This document shows positions 42,657 through 50,821 of a stretch of 64,000 bases of DNA, in pieces. Numbering within the stretch: the first letter of the stretch is position 1; every line of letters starts with the position of its first letter. The notes below the pieces were generated by a model. The model did no database searches. It saw nothing but the letters and a program-made list of their open reading frames with translations, and was not told where the DNA came from. Source of the stretch: Variovorax sp. Sphag1AA (lineage in GTDB: Bacteria; Pseudomonadota; Gammaproteobacteria; Burkholderiales; Burkholderiaceae_C). The DNA lies in the NCBI RefSeq assembly GCF_014192575.1, contig NZ_JACHYC010000006.1:124001-188000 (forward strand), in the 5' to 3' direction. Position numbers and translations under genes: made by a program.

Positions 42657-44468
42657 ATGCCGCTGCGTCGATCTCTCGCTCCGCGCGGCGATGCCATTGC
42701 GGCATCTGCCTGCATCTTCGCAGCCGTCAGCTTGCTGCTGCCTGACGGCGTCACCGCCGGCAAGCCGGGCGACGGTTTTGATCCACTGCTGTTGTCGCCA
42801 GACAACATCTGCGGGCCGGGCGCAACAGGACAGCCTGCATTGCTGAAAGCGCTGGTGCGCGTCGCATCGACGCAGACCGCGAACGCGCCACCAGATCAAC
42901 CGGCATCGGCCGAGGTGCCGCTCTACAAGGATCTCGGCTCGCTGGCGTTCAAGGTCAGCACGAAGAGTCCCAAGGCGCAGGCCTATTTCAACCAGGGGCT
43001 GCGGCTGGCCTTCGGCTTCAACCATGCGGAGGCGCAGCGCGCCTTCCAGGCTGCGCAGAAACTCGATCCGCAGTGCGCGATGTGTTTCTGGGGCGAAGCG
43101 CTGGTGCTCGGCACCAACATCAACGTGCCGATGATGCCGGACGCCAACGCGCCCGCGATGGCGGCGTTGACCAAGGCGGTTGCGCTCAAGGGCAATGCGA
43201 GTGCGAAGGAACAGGCGCTGATCGGCGCGCTCGAAAAGCGCTACACGAACAACCCACCGGCGAATCGCGCACCGCTCGATGCCGCCTACGCGGATGCGAT
43301 GAAGAAGGTCGCGGAAAGCTTCCCGGCCGACGACACCATCCAGGTCCTCTACGCCGAGGCCGCGATGGACACGCAGCCCTGGGACTACTGGGAAGCCGGC
43401 GGTGCGACGTCGAAGGGCCGTGGCGCAGACATCGTCAAGACGCTGGAGACGGTCCTCAAGCGCAATCCGACCCACGCCGGCGCGATTCATCTCTACATCC
43501 ACGCGATGGAGGCATCGACTCAACCTGAGAAGGCGCTGTCCTATGCCAACCGCCTCGCGGCGTTGATGCCAGGCGCGGGCCATATCGTGCACATGCCGGC
43601 GCACATCTACTATCGAGTGGGCATGTATCGCGATTCGATGACGCTCAACCAGAAGGCAGCGAAGGTCGACGAGGGTTACTTCAAGACATCGGCCTCGGAT
43701 CCGATCTACAAGACCGCCTACTACCCGCACAACGTGCATTTCGTGCTGGTGTCGGCCGAGAAGGGCGGCGACGGCAAGACAGCCGTCGAGTCGGCATCGA
43801 AGCTCGACGCATCAGTGCCGATGGAGCTGGTGAAGATGTTCCCCATCCTGCAGCCGATCAAGTCCGCGCCTTACGCGGCGCATGCGCGCTTCAGCGATCC
43901 GGACACCATCCTCAAGCTGCCGGCGCCTGCCGAGGATGCGGCGGTCGTGCAGACGATGTATCACTACGCGCGCGCCGTCGCCTATGCGAACAAGAAGGAC
44001 AAGGCCAACGCGCAGAAGGAGATCGACGCGATCGAGAAGATCGAAGGCACCGCCGACTACAAGACCTTCGAAGCGTGGCAACTGCCCGCGCGCGAAATCA
44101 TCCGAACCGCGGGCCTCGTCGCCGCCGGGCGGCTGGCCGATGCGAACGGCGATCTCGATGCCGCGGCGAAGTTCTACTCCGATGCGATCGCGATCGAAGA
44201 CACCCTCCCCTACACCGAACCGCCCTACTGGTACTACCCGGTTCGGCAGTCGCTCGGCTCAGTGAAGCTGCGGCAGGGCAAGCTCGACGAAGCGCAGCAG
44301 GCCTTCAGGGATTCGCTTGTGAAAGTGCGCAACAACGGCTGGGCACTCGCGGGGCTGGTCGAGGTGGAGCGCAAGCGGGGCGATGCCAATGCCGAGAAGG
44401 CAGCGCGCAAGGCGTATGAGCGCGCATGGTTCGGGCCGCGCGGCGGACCGGACCTTGCGGCGCTTTGA
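42657..44468 (+). CDS. Secreted TPR-repeat protein, 603 residues
   Basis: The protein has an N-terminal hydrophobic segment (signal or anchor, about 12-34), then TPR-like helices. The first clear unit is A-Y-F-N-Q-G-L-R-L-A-F-G-F-N-H-A-E-A-Q-R near residue 107, followed by C-A-M-C-F-W-G-E-A-L, a small cysteine pair. Conserved H-M-P-A-H-I-Y-Y-R-V-G and a C-terminal TPR pair are typical of a family of periplasmic proteins of unknown function. It is a single-gene unit; it was not tied to any pathway here. ATG 42657 follows an AGGAGG-like site. Confidence 0.8.
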   Translation: MPLRRSLAPRGDAIAASACIFAAVSLLLPDGVTAGKPGDGFDPLLLSPDNICGPGATGQPALLKALVRVASTQTANAPPDQPASAEVPLYKDLGSLAFKVSTKSPKAQAYFNQGLRLAFGFNHAEAQRAFQAAQKLDPQCAMCFWGEALVLGTNINVPMMPDANAPAMAALTKAVALKGNASAKEQALIGALEKRYTNNPPANRAPLDAAYADAMKKVAESFPADDTIQVLYAEAAMDTQPWDYWEAGGATSKGRGADIVKTLETVLKRNPTHAGAIHLYIHAMEASTQPEKALSYANRLAALMPGAGHIVHMPAHIYYRVGMYRDSMTLNQKAAKVDEGYFKTSASDPIYKTAYYPHNVHFVLVSAEKGGDGKTAVESASKLDASVPMELVKMFPILQPIKSAPYAAHARFSDPDTILKLPAPAEDAAVVQTMYHYARAVAYANKKDKANAQKEIDAIEKIEGTADYKTFEAWQLPAREIIRTAGLVAAGRLADANGDLDAAAKFYSDAIAIEDTLPYTEPPYWYYPVRQSLGSVKLRQGKLDEAQQAFRDSLVKVRNNGWALAGLVEVERKRGDANAEKAARKAYERAWFGPRGGPDLAAL

Positions 44469-44472
44469 CGTC

Positions 44473-44697
44473 CTAGCCGCGCGTGTCGACAACGTCCGTG
44501 TCGTTCGGCAAGGTCCAGGACTCGCCCGGGAGGATGAGCTTCGAGTCGAACGGGTCCTTTGTGACCTGCCTGCCCGGGTTCTCCGCCCTTGCGGCCGCCA
44601 ATGCGTTTTCGGTGCCCCTGAAGTTGTAGATCCCGTTCCTGTACTTGTAGTGGACGAGGAGCGACAACGTGGGTGAAGCTGTGAAAGTCTGGTTCAT
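44473..44697 (-). CDS. Hypothetical protein, 74 residues
   Basis: This small soluble frame begins M-N-Q-T-F-T-A-S-P-T and is preceded by AAGGAG. No signal or membrane segment is visible. It ends 4 bp after the stop of the convergent TPR-protein gene. I do not recognise the family. The good ribosome site makes it likely to be real. Confidence 0.55.
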   Translation of the reverse strand: MNQTFTASPTLSLLVHYKYRNGIYNFRGTENALAAARAENPGRQVTKDPFDSKLILPGESWTLPNDTDVVDTRG

Positions 44698-44805
44698 GGT
44701 GATGCTCCTTGGCTGATCGCTGACGCGCGCGAATACGTGACGCGAACGGTAGACCCCAGGAGCTGGCGACGCATCCCTCCTGCTTGGGATGCGTCATTGC
44801 GCGCG

Positions 44806-45240
44806 TCATCTGACGGGAATGAAAGCCGTAATCAATACGAGCGAACTCATCACCACCCATACCGCCGCGAGATCCCACGCCAGGGTGCGGTTGCCTGTCC
44901 GTTCGCGCCGATGCCTGAGCACCATCGGCGCGCGCGCATTGGCGCAGGAGTAGTACGCCGGGAGCTTGTGCTCGCAGCCCTTGCAATAGCGCGCGCCCGC
45001 ACGGTTGAGCGTCTTGCACTCCTCACAGATTTCGCCTCCGTCATCCTTGGCTGTCGATCGCATGAGATCGAGGAATCCTGCGAACGCGACGGGTGCCGAT
45101 GACGATGCAAGGTCGGCCGGCTCGTTCGCCCATGCGCTTTGCAGCGGCGCAGCCCGACCGAATTCAACGAAGGCATGGTGCGCGATGAACAGCGGATGCC
45201 CGCGTGTACGACCAGAGATGACAGCATGGATAGAAGGCAT
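44806..45240 (-). CDS. Zinc-ribbon protein with one C-terminal membrane helix
   Basis: This 144-residue protein has a four-cysteine zinc ribbon in the middle: C-E-E-C, then C-K-G-C, followed by H-K-L and another Cys. One hydrophobic segment comes near the C-terminus (A-A-V-W-V-V-M-S-S-L-V-L-I-T-A-F). It would sit in the inner membrane with the ribbon facing the cytoplasm. Function unknown. Its start faces the DUF6502 gene across a 139-base gap that holds a strong palindrome. An inner start codon cannot be excluded. Confidence 0.65.
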   Translation of the reverse strand: MPSIHAVISGRTRGHPLFIAHHAFVEFGRAAPLQSAWANEPADLASSSAPVAFAGFLDLMRSTAKDDGGEICEECKTLNRAGARYCKGCEHKLPAYYSCANARAPMVLRHRRERTGNRTLAWDLAAVWVVMSSLVLITAFIPVR

Positions 45241-45261
45241 AGGACTTTCCTCGCTTTCGTC

Positions 45262-45280
45262 GATGTGAAAAAATCACATC
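45262..45280. promoter_or_regulatory. Palindrome GATGTGA-AAAAA-TCACATC
   Basis: Perfect seven-base arms enclose five adenines. The core TGTGA-N5-TCACA resembles a CRP/Fnr-class site but with a spacer one base shorter than the usual six. It sits in the divergent gap between the zinc-ribbon gene (start 45240) and the DUF6502 gene (start 45380). The window encodes one Crp/Fnr regulator at 48070-48792. Confidence 0.5.
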
Positions 45281-45379
45281 TCGAGAGTGTGTTCTCCAAT
45301 GAGCGTCGAAGCAATCCTGTCGGACGGGAACTGAACTTCGTGTACGCGTCGCCAAGGCAGGAGAACGACTCGCCGCAAC

Positions 45380-46321
45380 ATGGTGGGCTGCATGACGAAG
45401 GAAGCCGTGAGAGCGACCGGTGCCTCAAGAGGCCGAGCAAGGGCTCTGCCTTCCGCGAAGCTCGTGCAGCTCGCGGAGGGCCAGCTCGACTGGGTGCTCG
45501 CGGCCTGCTCGCGCGTGATGCGCCCGCTCGTGCGCCTTGCGGTGCGCATGGGCGTCAAGCATGCGCAGCTCGACGAGCTCTTGCGCAGCCTGCTTGTCGA
45601 GGAGGCGCAGCGCACCTGGCGCGAGAAGGGCACTGAAGCGAACCTCAGCCAGATCTCGCTCACGACGGGTCTCAATCGCAAGGTCGTGACTTCGATCGTG
45701 CGCGAGACCATGGAGCACCTTCCCTATTCCGAGATGTCCGCGCCCGCGAAGACCGTGACGCTGTGGCTGCGCATGTGCACCGACGATCCTTCACGGCGGA
45801 GGTTGCCGATCAACGCGGTCGCGCGCGGCCCTTCGTTCGAAGCGGTCGCGCGCAAGGCCAGCCGCGGCAACGTGCACCATCGCGCGGTGCTCGACGAGCT
45901 GGTGCGACTCGGCATGGTGACCGAGAGCGAGGACGGTTTCGCTGAACTCGATGCCGACGGCTTCGTGCCCGCGCAGGACATGCGCAGCATGCTGGCCTTT
46001 CTCGGCGACAACGCGCGCGACCACCTGCTCGCGGCGGTGTCGAACACCCTCGGTGGGCAGCCGGCATTCCTCGAGCGCTCCGTGTTCGCCAAGGGCATCG
46101 CGCTGGACGATTGCGAGCGCATCCACCAGTTCGCGCGCACGCGATGGAATGCCTTGCATCACGAACTCACGCAACAGCTGACCGATGCTTTCACCGAAGC
46201 GCCGAAGTCTGCGTCGGCGCGGATGCGAATCGGCATCTATGCCTACTTCGAACAAGGTCCCGCGCCGGCTTCCGAAGCTGCTGCGGATGCATCTGCTCCG
46301 CCCAAGGAAAGACGACCATGA
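45380..46321 (+). CDS. DUF6502 family protein
   Basis: This 313-residue soluble protein begins with a helical part. The region L-S-Q-I-S-L-T-T-G-L-N-R-K-V-V looks like a helix-turn-helix, suggesting DNA binding. The rest is mostly alpha-helical and matches the DUF6502 family, which often precedes DUF5666 genes. A second ATG at 45392 could be the start. The TGA overlaps the DUF5666 start by 4 bp, so these two proteins are translationally coupled. The biological role is unknown. Confidence 0.8.
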   Translation: MVGCMTKEAVRATGASRGRARALPSAKLVQLAEGQLDWVLAACSRVMRPLVRLAVRMGVKHAQLDELLRSLLVEEAQRTWREKGTEANLSQISLTTGLNRKVVTSIVRETMEHLPYSEMSAPAKTVTLWLRMCTDDPSRRRLPINAVARGPSFEAVARKASRGNVHHRAVLDELVRLGMVTESEDGFAELDADGFVPAQDMRSMLAFLGDNARDHLLAAVSNTLGGQPAFLERSVFAKGIALDDCERIHQFARTRWNALHHELTQQLTDAFTEAPKSASARMRIGIYAYFEQGPAPASEAAADASAPPKERRP

Positions 46322-47670
46322 CGAAGACTTGTTTGCGCGATATCTGCCTGGCGCTGGTAGTGGCGGTGGTGGTTTCCTGCGGCGGTGGCGGTGGTGGGGG
46401 CGGCGTCATGCCGATCGCCGCCGGAGGCGCTGCAGGAGCACCAGGAGCGGCGCCCGCCAATACGTCAGCGCAGCAGTCGCTGCTGGACAGGACGGTCTCC
46501 CCCGCAGGCGGCGGCAGCGGGCCGGGTGATACGGGCTCCGCCAACGGTAGCGGTGGCACATCGGTGGCAGGTGGCGACGACGGCTCCGGCGTCGGCTCGG
46601 GTGGCACAGGGGTCAGCACGGCAGACGCGACCGGCATCGGCTCGGTGGACGGCGCCGGCAGCATTCTGGTCAATGGCGTCCGCTACAACACCGACGGCGC
46701 GGTGGTGGCGCTCGACGATGTCCCGGGCCTGCAGCTCGGCATGACTGCGAAGGTGATCGGGCCGTTCGACAACGACCTCACGATGGGCAGTGCGAAACGG
46801 GTCGAATCGTCCATCGACCTGCGCGGACCGGTGACTTCGGTCAATGCGCAGCAGGCCAGCTTCACGATCCTCGGCACCACGGTCACGACGGACGCCGCGA
46901 CCGTATGGGCCGACTCGAACGGCATCACCGATGTGACAACCGGCGCAACGCTGCAGGTGTGGGGCCTTCCCTCCACGCCGGGCAGCCTGCGCGCAACGCG
47001 CGTGGAAGTGCATGCGAGCGGCACGCCGATCCTGAGCGGCGCGGTGCAGAACCTCGACACCGCGATGCGGCGCTTCAGCATCGGCGGCTACGTGATCGAC
47101 TACAGCCAGGCCGCCGTGACGGGCGGCAACGGCGGGACATTCGCCAACGGCGTGCTCGTGCGCGTGCGGGCGAACACGATCGGCGCGAACCTGCTCGTCG
47201 CGAGCGCCGTGCAATGGTGGTATCCGGCCCCGATCGCCAATGGCACGCAGTTGCAGCTGGCCGGCGTGGTGACCGACTTCGCGGGGCTCAATTCACTGCG
47301 CGTGCTGGGCGTACGTGTGGATGCGTCCGCGGCAAAGGTGTCCGGCGGCCCCGCAAACTCGGTGGGCAACGGCGTCGGGGTGATCGTGGGCGGCGTACTC
47401 TCGAACGGGGTGTTGCAGGCGAGCACCCTCAAGATCCGGCTCGTGCCGGGCACCGGCGGGCAGCCGTCGTTCAGCCTGACCGGGCAGATATCGACCTTCA
47501 ACTCGATCGCCGATTTCCGCATCAAGGGACAGCCGATCGACGCCAGCGGACCGGGCGTGAGCTTCGTCAACGGCACCGCCGCGAACCTCGGCGCGCAGGT
47601 GCGGGTGATGGTCGAAGGCAGCCGCGTTGCCGAAGGCGTGCTCATCGCCGATCGCGTCACCTTCCAATGA
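46318..47670 (+). CDS. DUF5666 lipoprotein
   Basis: This 450-residue lipoprotein has a signal ending at Cys21 (V-V-V-S-C), then a glycine-only stretch and a Gly/Ser/Ala-rich linker (to about residue 100). Several DUF5666 beta units follow, each like G-I-G-S-V-D-G-A-G-S-I-L-V-N-G-V-R-Y and V-T-S-V-N-A-Q-Q-A-S-F-T-I-L-G. It is probably held at the outer membrane with repeated small beta-barrels. It is coupled to the DUF6502 gene upstream. Function unknown. Confidence 0.82.
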   Translation: MTKTCLRDICLALVVAVVVSCGGGGGGGGVMPIAAGGAAGAPGAAPANTSAQQSLLDRTVSPAGGGSGPGDTGSANGSGGTSVAGGDDGSGVGSGGTGVSTADATGIGSVDGAGSILVNGVRYNTDGAVVALDDVPGLQLGMTAKVIGPFDNDLTMGSAKRVESSIDLRGPVTSVNAQQASFTILGTTVTTDAATVWADSNGITDVTTGATLQVWGLPSTPGSLRATRVEVHASGTPILSGAVQNLDTAMRRFSIGGYVIDYSQAAVTGGNGGTFANGVLVRVRANTIGANLLVASAVQWWYPAPIANGTQLQLAGVVTDFAGLNSLRVLGVRVDASAAKVSGGPANSVGNGVGVIVGGVLSNGVLQASTLKIRLVPGTGGQPSFSLTGQISTFNSIADFRIKGQPIDASGPGVSFVNGTAANLGAQVRVMVEGSRVAEGVLIADRVTFQ

Positions 47671-47698
47671 GGTCACGATCCATCGCAGGAGCACCAGG

Positions 47699-48067
47699 AT
47701 GGACCTCAACAACTCGCTGGAACTGGTGCTGTCGCACGCGCGGTGCGGCTCGCTGACGATGGAAGACCTGCTCCGGGAATTCGCCGATTCGGAGCTGATC
47801 GTGGCCAGCCGGACGAAGATGGTCGAACACGGTTCGCCATTCCGACCGCTGCTGCTCTCCAGGGAGCAGAACATGATGATGGCCTGCTTCACCGACAAGT
47901 GCCGCATCGGCGACTTCGCTTCCGTCGCACCGCACGCCATCGTGATGAAGGGCCGCGACGTGCTGCGGGCGCTCCCGCTGGGGATGGGGCTGGTGATCAA
48001 CCCCGGGACGACGCTGGACCTGGAGCTCTTTCCCGAGGGCACGTGCCCCGCATACGTCTGCCTCTGA
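47699..48067 (+). CDS. SseB-like N-terminal domain protein
   Basis: This 122-residue protein has the SseB N-terminal pattern: L-E-x-x-L-S-H-A-R-C-G at the start, then L-L-L-S-R-E-Q-N-M-M-M-A-C-F-T-D and a final G-M-G-L-V-I-N-P-G-T-T-L-D-L-E-L. The full-length SseB has a C-terminal domain missing here. In other bacteria SseB-like proteins modulate serine or stress functions, which are poorly defined. It lies 28 bp downstream of the DUF5666 gene with GCAGGAG before the ATG. Convergent with the Crp/Fnr regulator. Confidence 0.7.
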   Translation: MDLNNSLELVLSHARCGSLTMEDLLREFADSELIVASRTKMVEHGSPFRPLLLSREQNMMMACFTDKCRIGDFASVAPHAIVMKGRDVLRALPLGMGLVINPGTTLDLELFPEGTCPAYVCL

Positions 48068-48069
48068 CG

Positions 48070-48792
48070 CTAGATGCGATCGCCGAACCGGCGTAGGCCT
48101 TCGACGTCGATCACGGTGATGCCGCCGTACTCGATGCGCAGCAGTCCCGCATCGCTCAACCGCTTGAGCGCCGCGTTGCAGCGCTGCCGCGACAGACCCG
48201 ACAACGCAGCGATCTCCTCCTGCGACGTCTCCAGGTGCTTCTGCCCGAGCGGATGCAGCCACGGATGAAACAGCCCCGCCAGCGCGCGCGCCACCTGGCT
48301 GTCGGCGTCGAGCAGGCGATGCGCCGCGTAGTTGCCCATGAACCAGTGCAACCGCTCGTTGATCTGCGCAAGCAGAAAGTGGTTGAAGCTCATCTGCGTC
48401 CGGTTCAGCCACTCGAAGGTGTCCTGCGGCATCACGGCCACGCGGCTGTCGCGCAGCGCGATGATGTCCGCAGAGCGAGGCACGGCGCGAAGCAACGTGC
48501 CCTCGCCGAACCAGCTGCCGACCGTGAGCCCCCCGAAGGTCACGGAGCGGCCATCGTCCGAGGTGACGGACCACTTGAGCAATCCTTCGAGCGTGCCGTA
48601 CCAGTGCAGCGGCACCTCGCCGCGCCGGCACAGTGCGGCGCCGGCCGCGACGGGCTCCTCGCGCATCTCGTCGAGCACGCGCGCCTGCGACTCGCCGTCG
48701 AGCTGCGGAAACCAGCCGGAGAGCGCCAGCAGGCGCGGGATGGTCAGGGAAAGGCTGGCCGCTTGTCTCTCGGCTGCGGACTTGTTGCGCAT
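48070..48792 (-). CDS. Crp/Fnr-family transcriptional regulator
   Basis: This 240-residue regulator has a cyclic-nucleotide-binding-like barrel (G-S-W-F-G-E-G-T-L-L-R) followed by a C-terminal winged helix with recognition helix S-G-L-S-R-Q-R-C-N-A-A-L-K-R-L. No N-terminal cysteine cluster for oxygen sensing is seen, so it is not a typical Fnr. It is divergent from the BKACE operon across 105 bases that contain a 14-bp palindrome. It is the most likely regulator of that operon. Confidence 0.88.
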   Translation of the reverse strand: MRNKSAAERQAASLSLTIPRLLALSGWFPQLDGESQARVLDEMREEPVAAGAALCRRGEVPLHWYGTLEGLLKWSVTSDDGRSVTFGGLTVGSWFGEGTLLRAVPRSADIIALRDSRVAVMPQDTFEWLNRTQMSFNHFLLAQINERLHWFMGNYAAHRLLDADSQVARALAGLFHPWLHPLGQKHLETSQEEIAALSGLSRQRCNAALKRLSDAGLLRIEYGGITVIDVEGLRRFGDRI

Positions 48793-48828
48793 GGGGGCTC
48801 CTGCGCCTCGTTATCCCTGATCCGAAAT

Positions 48829-48842
48829 GTCATCGCGATGAC
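48829..48842. promoter_or_regulatory. 14-bp palindrome GTCAT-CGCG-ATGAC (Crp/Fnr-like site)
   Basis: A perfect palindrome has five-base half-sites around a four-base centre, the same geometry as the Fnr site TTGAT-N4-ATCAA. It ends at the -35 of the promoter candidate for the BKACE operon and lies next to the gene for a Crp/Fnr-type regulator. Confidence 0.55.
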
Positions 48843-48870
48843 TGTCAGGGCGAAGGCGGCCAAAAATAAT
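48842..48870 (+). promoter_or_regulatory. Candidate promoter of the BKACE-fcs operon (CTGTCA-17-AATAAT)
   Basis: CTGTCA (48842-48847) and AATAAT (48865-48870) are spaced by 17 bases; the -10 matches the consensus at five positions. The -35 touches the 14-bp palindrome. The first start codon is 28 bases downstream with AGGAG before it. Confidence 0.5.
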
Positions 48871-48897
48871 ACCGCGCTGTCCCACAGGAGATAGCCC

Positions 48898-49818
48898 ATG
48901 TCCAAGCGCAAAGTGATCGTGACCATCGCCCCGACCGGCGGCATGGCGCACAAGTCCCAGAACCCCCACCTGCCGACGCAGCCCGCAGAGATCGCTGAAG
49001 ACGTGATCCGCTGCTGGAAAGCCGGCGCGAGCGTTGCCGCGATCCACGCGCGTCGTCCCGACGACGGTGCGACCTGCGATGCCGCGGTCTACCGCGAGAT
49101 CAACACGCGCATCCGCGATGCAGGCTGCGACATCGTGATCAACAACTCGACCGGCGGCGGCGTGCATGGCGACATGGTGAAGCCGCTTCAAGGCAACCGC
49201 TGGGAGATCGCGTGGGAGGAGCGCATCAAGGGCATGGACGCGGGCGCGGAAATGTGCACGCTGGATGCGACCACGCTCAACCTCTCCTTCGAAGGCCGCG
49301 AGATCCTGATGGACACGCCGCTGAGCAAGGGCCGCGAACTGGCGGCGGGCATGAAGGCGCGCGGCATCAAGCCCGAGTGGGAAGTGTTCAGCCCCACGCA
49401 CATCCTTCAGGACACGACGACGCTGATCAACGAAGGGCTGGACGAAGAGCCGTACTTCATCAACCTGGTGATGAACGTGCACCGCAACTTCCAGAACGCG
49501 ATGCCCTTCTCGCCACGCCACCTGCAGATGATGGTGGACACGCTGCCCAAGGGCGCGATCTTCTGCGTGAGCGGCATCGGGCCTTCGCAGCTCGAAGCCA
49601 ACATCAGCGCCCTGCTGCTGGGCGGCCATGCGCGCGTCGGGCTCGAAGACAACCTCTACTACCGCCACGGCGAGCTGGCGACGAACCTGCAACTGACGGA
49701 GCGCATCGTGCGGATCATCCGCGAGATGGACATGGAACCCGCGACGCCCGCCGAGGCCCGCGACATGATGGGCCTGCCGCGCGTCGGACTGCCGCGCCCC
49801 GAGTTCGCGCCGCGCTGA
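48898..49818 (+). CDS. BKACE family beta-keto acid cleavage enzyme
   Basis: This 306-residue enzyme belongs to the 3-keto-5-aminohexanoate cleavage (Kce/BKACE) family, which reacts a beta-keto acid with acetyl-CoA to give acetoacetate and a shorter CoA ester. Seen motifs are T-I-A-P-T-G-G near the start, A-I-H-A-R-R-P-D-D-G carrying a metal-type histidine, and I-N-N-S-T-G-G-G. Carnitine-pathway members cleave dehydrocarnitine. The second gene looks like a carnitine dehydrogenase, so that activity is the first guess. The feruloyl-CoA synthase gene following suggests an alternative, aromatic use. Confidence 0.88.
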   Translation: MSKRKVIVTIAPTGGMAHKSQNPHLPTQPAEIAEDVIRCWKAGASVAAIHARRPDDGATCDAAVYREINTRIRDAGCDIVINNSTGGGVHGDMVKPLQGNRWEIAWEERIKGMDAGAEMCTLDATTLNLSFEGREILMDTPLSKGRELAAGMKARGIKPEWEVFSPTHILQDTTTLINEGLDEEPYFINLVMNVHRNFQNAMPFSPRHLQMMVDTLPKGAIFCVSGIGPSQLEANISALLLGGHARVGLEDNLYYRHGELATNLQLTERIVRIIREMDMEPATPAEARDMMGLPRVGLPRPEFAPR

Positions 49819-49834
49819 ACGCAGGAGCGCCACC

Positions 49835-50785
49835 ATGAACACTTCGACGAGTGATGTGAAACGCGTGGCGGTCGTCGCCACGGGCGTGATCGGGGCAAGC
49901 TGGGCCGCCTACTTCCTCGCGCGCGGGCTGGACGTGGATGCGACGGACCCATCCCCCGGTGCCGAAGAGCGGCTGCGCGCAGCGGTGGCGCAGCATTGGC
50001 CGACGCTCGAGCGCTTCGGCCTCGCCGAGGGCGCATCAACCGACCGCCTGCGTTTTCACGCGCAACTCGAAGACGCGGTCGCACAGACGGACTTCGTGCA
50101 GGAGAACGGCCCCGAGCGCATCGACATCAAGGCCGAGTTGTTCCGTCGCATGGATGCAGCCGCACGGCCGCATGTGATCCTGGCGTCCAGCTCATCGGGA
50201 CTTGCGATCAGCGGCGTGCAGGCGCAGTGCAAGCACCCGGAGCGCGTGGTGCTCGGCCATCCGTTCAATCCGCCGCACCTGATCCCGCTCGTGGAAGTGG
50301 TGGGCGGCGAACGCACGTCGCCGGATGCCATTGCGCGGACGATGGCCTTCTACACCGCGATCGGCAAGCGGCCGATCCACGTCAAGCGCGAGGTGAAAGG
50401 ACACATCGCGAACCGGCTGCAGGCTGCGCTGTGGCGCGAAGCCTTCCACCTGGTGGACCAGGGTGTGGCCTCGGTGGCCGACATCGACACCGCGATCGCT
50501 CACGGCCCGGGCTTGCGCTGGGCGGTGATGGGGCCCTTCATGAACCTGCATCTCTCGGGCGGCGCGGGTGGCATCGCGCATGTGCTCGACCATCTCGGCG
50601 GGCCGATCGAAGACTGGTGGCATGACCTCGGAGCGCCTTCGATGACGGCGGATCTCAAGCAGAGAGTGACCGCGGGCGTCGCCGACGAACTCGGCCCGCG
50701 ACGCACTGCAGACCTCGAAGCCGCACGCGACACCCTGCTGATGAACCTGATTCGCGACAAGGCCTCCACCGGCACACTCGAATAA
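49835..50785 (+). CDS. 3-hydroxyacyl-CoA dehydrogenase-like protein (L-carnitine dehydrogenase type)
   Basis: This 316-residue NAD enzyme has the Rossmann start V-A-V-V-A-T-G-V-I-G-A-S-W, where the first glycine of the usual G-x-G-x-x-G is replaced by Ala15. It has a substrate-side H-P-F-N-P-P-H motif. L-carnitine dehydrogenases of this type oxidise the 3-hydroxyl to 3-dehydrocarnitine for a BKACE enzyme. The gene follows BKACE with a 16 bp gap and AGGAG. The altered glycine may reduce cofactor affinity or reflect a different substrate. Confidence 0.85.
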   Translation: MNTSTSDVKRVAVVATGVIGASWAAYFLARGLDVDATDPSPGAEERLRAAVAQHWPTLERFGLAEGASTDRLRFHAQLEDAVAQTDFVQENGPERIDIKAELFRRMDAAARPHVILASSSSGLAISGVQAQCKHPERVVLGHPFNPPHLIPLVEVVGGERTSPDAIARTMAFYTAIGKRPIHVKREVKGHIANRLQAALWREAFHLVDQGVASVADIDTAIAHGPGLRWAVMGPFMNLHLSGGAGGIAHVLDHLGGPIEDWWHDLGAPSMTADLKQRVTAGVADELGPRRTADLEAARDTLLMNLIRDKASTGTLE

Positions 50786-50821
50786 CAAGCGAAGCGGCAT
50801 CGACCGCCGAGGAGACAAGAC

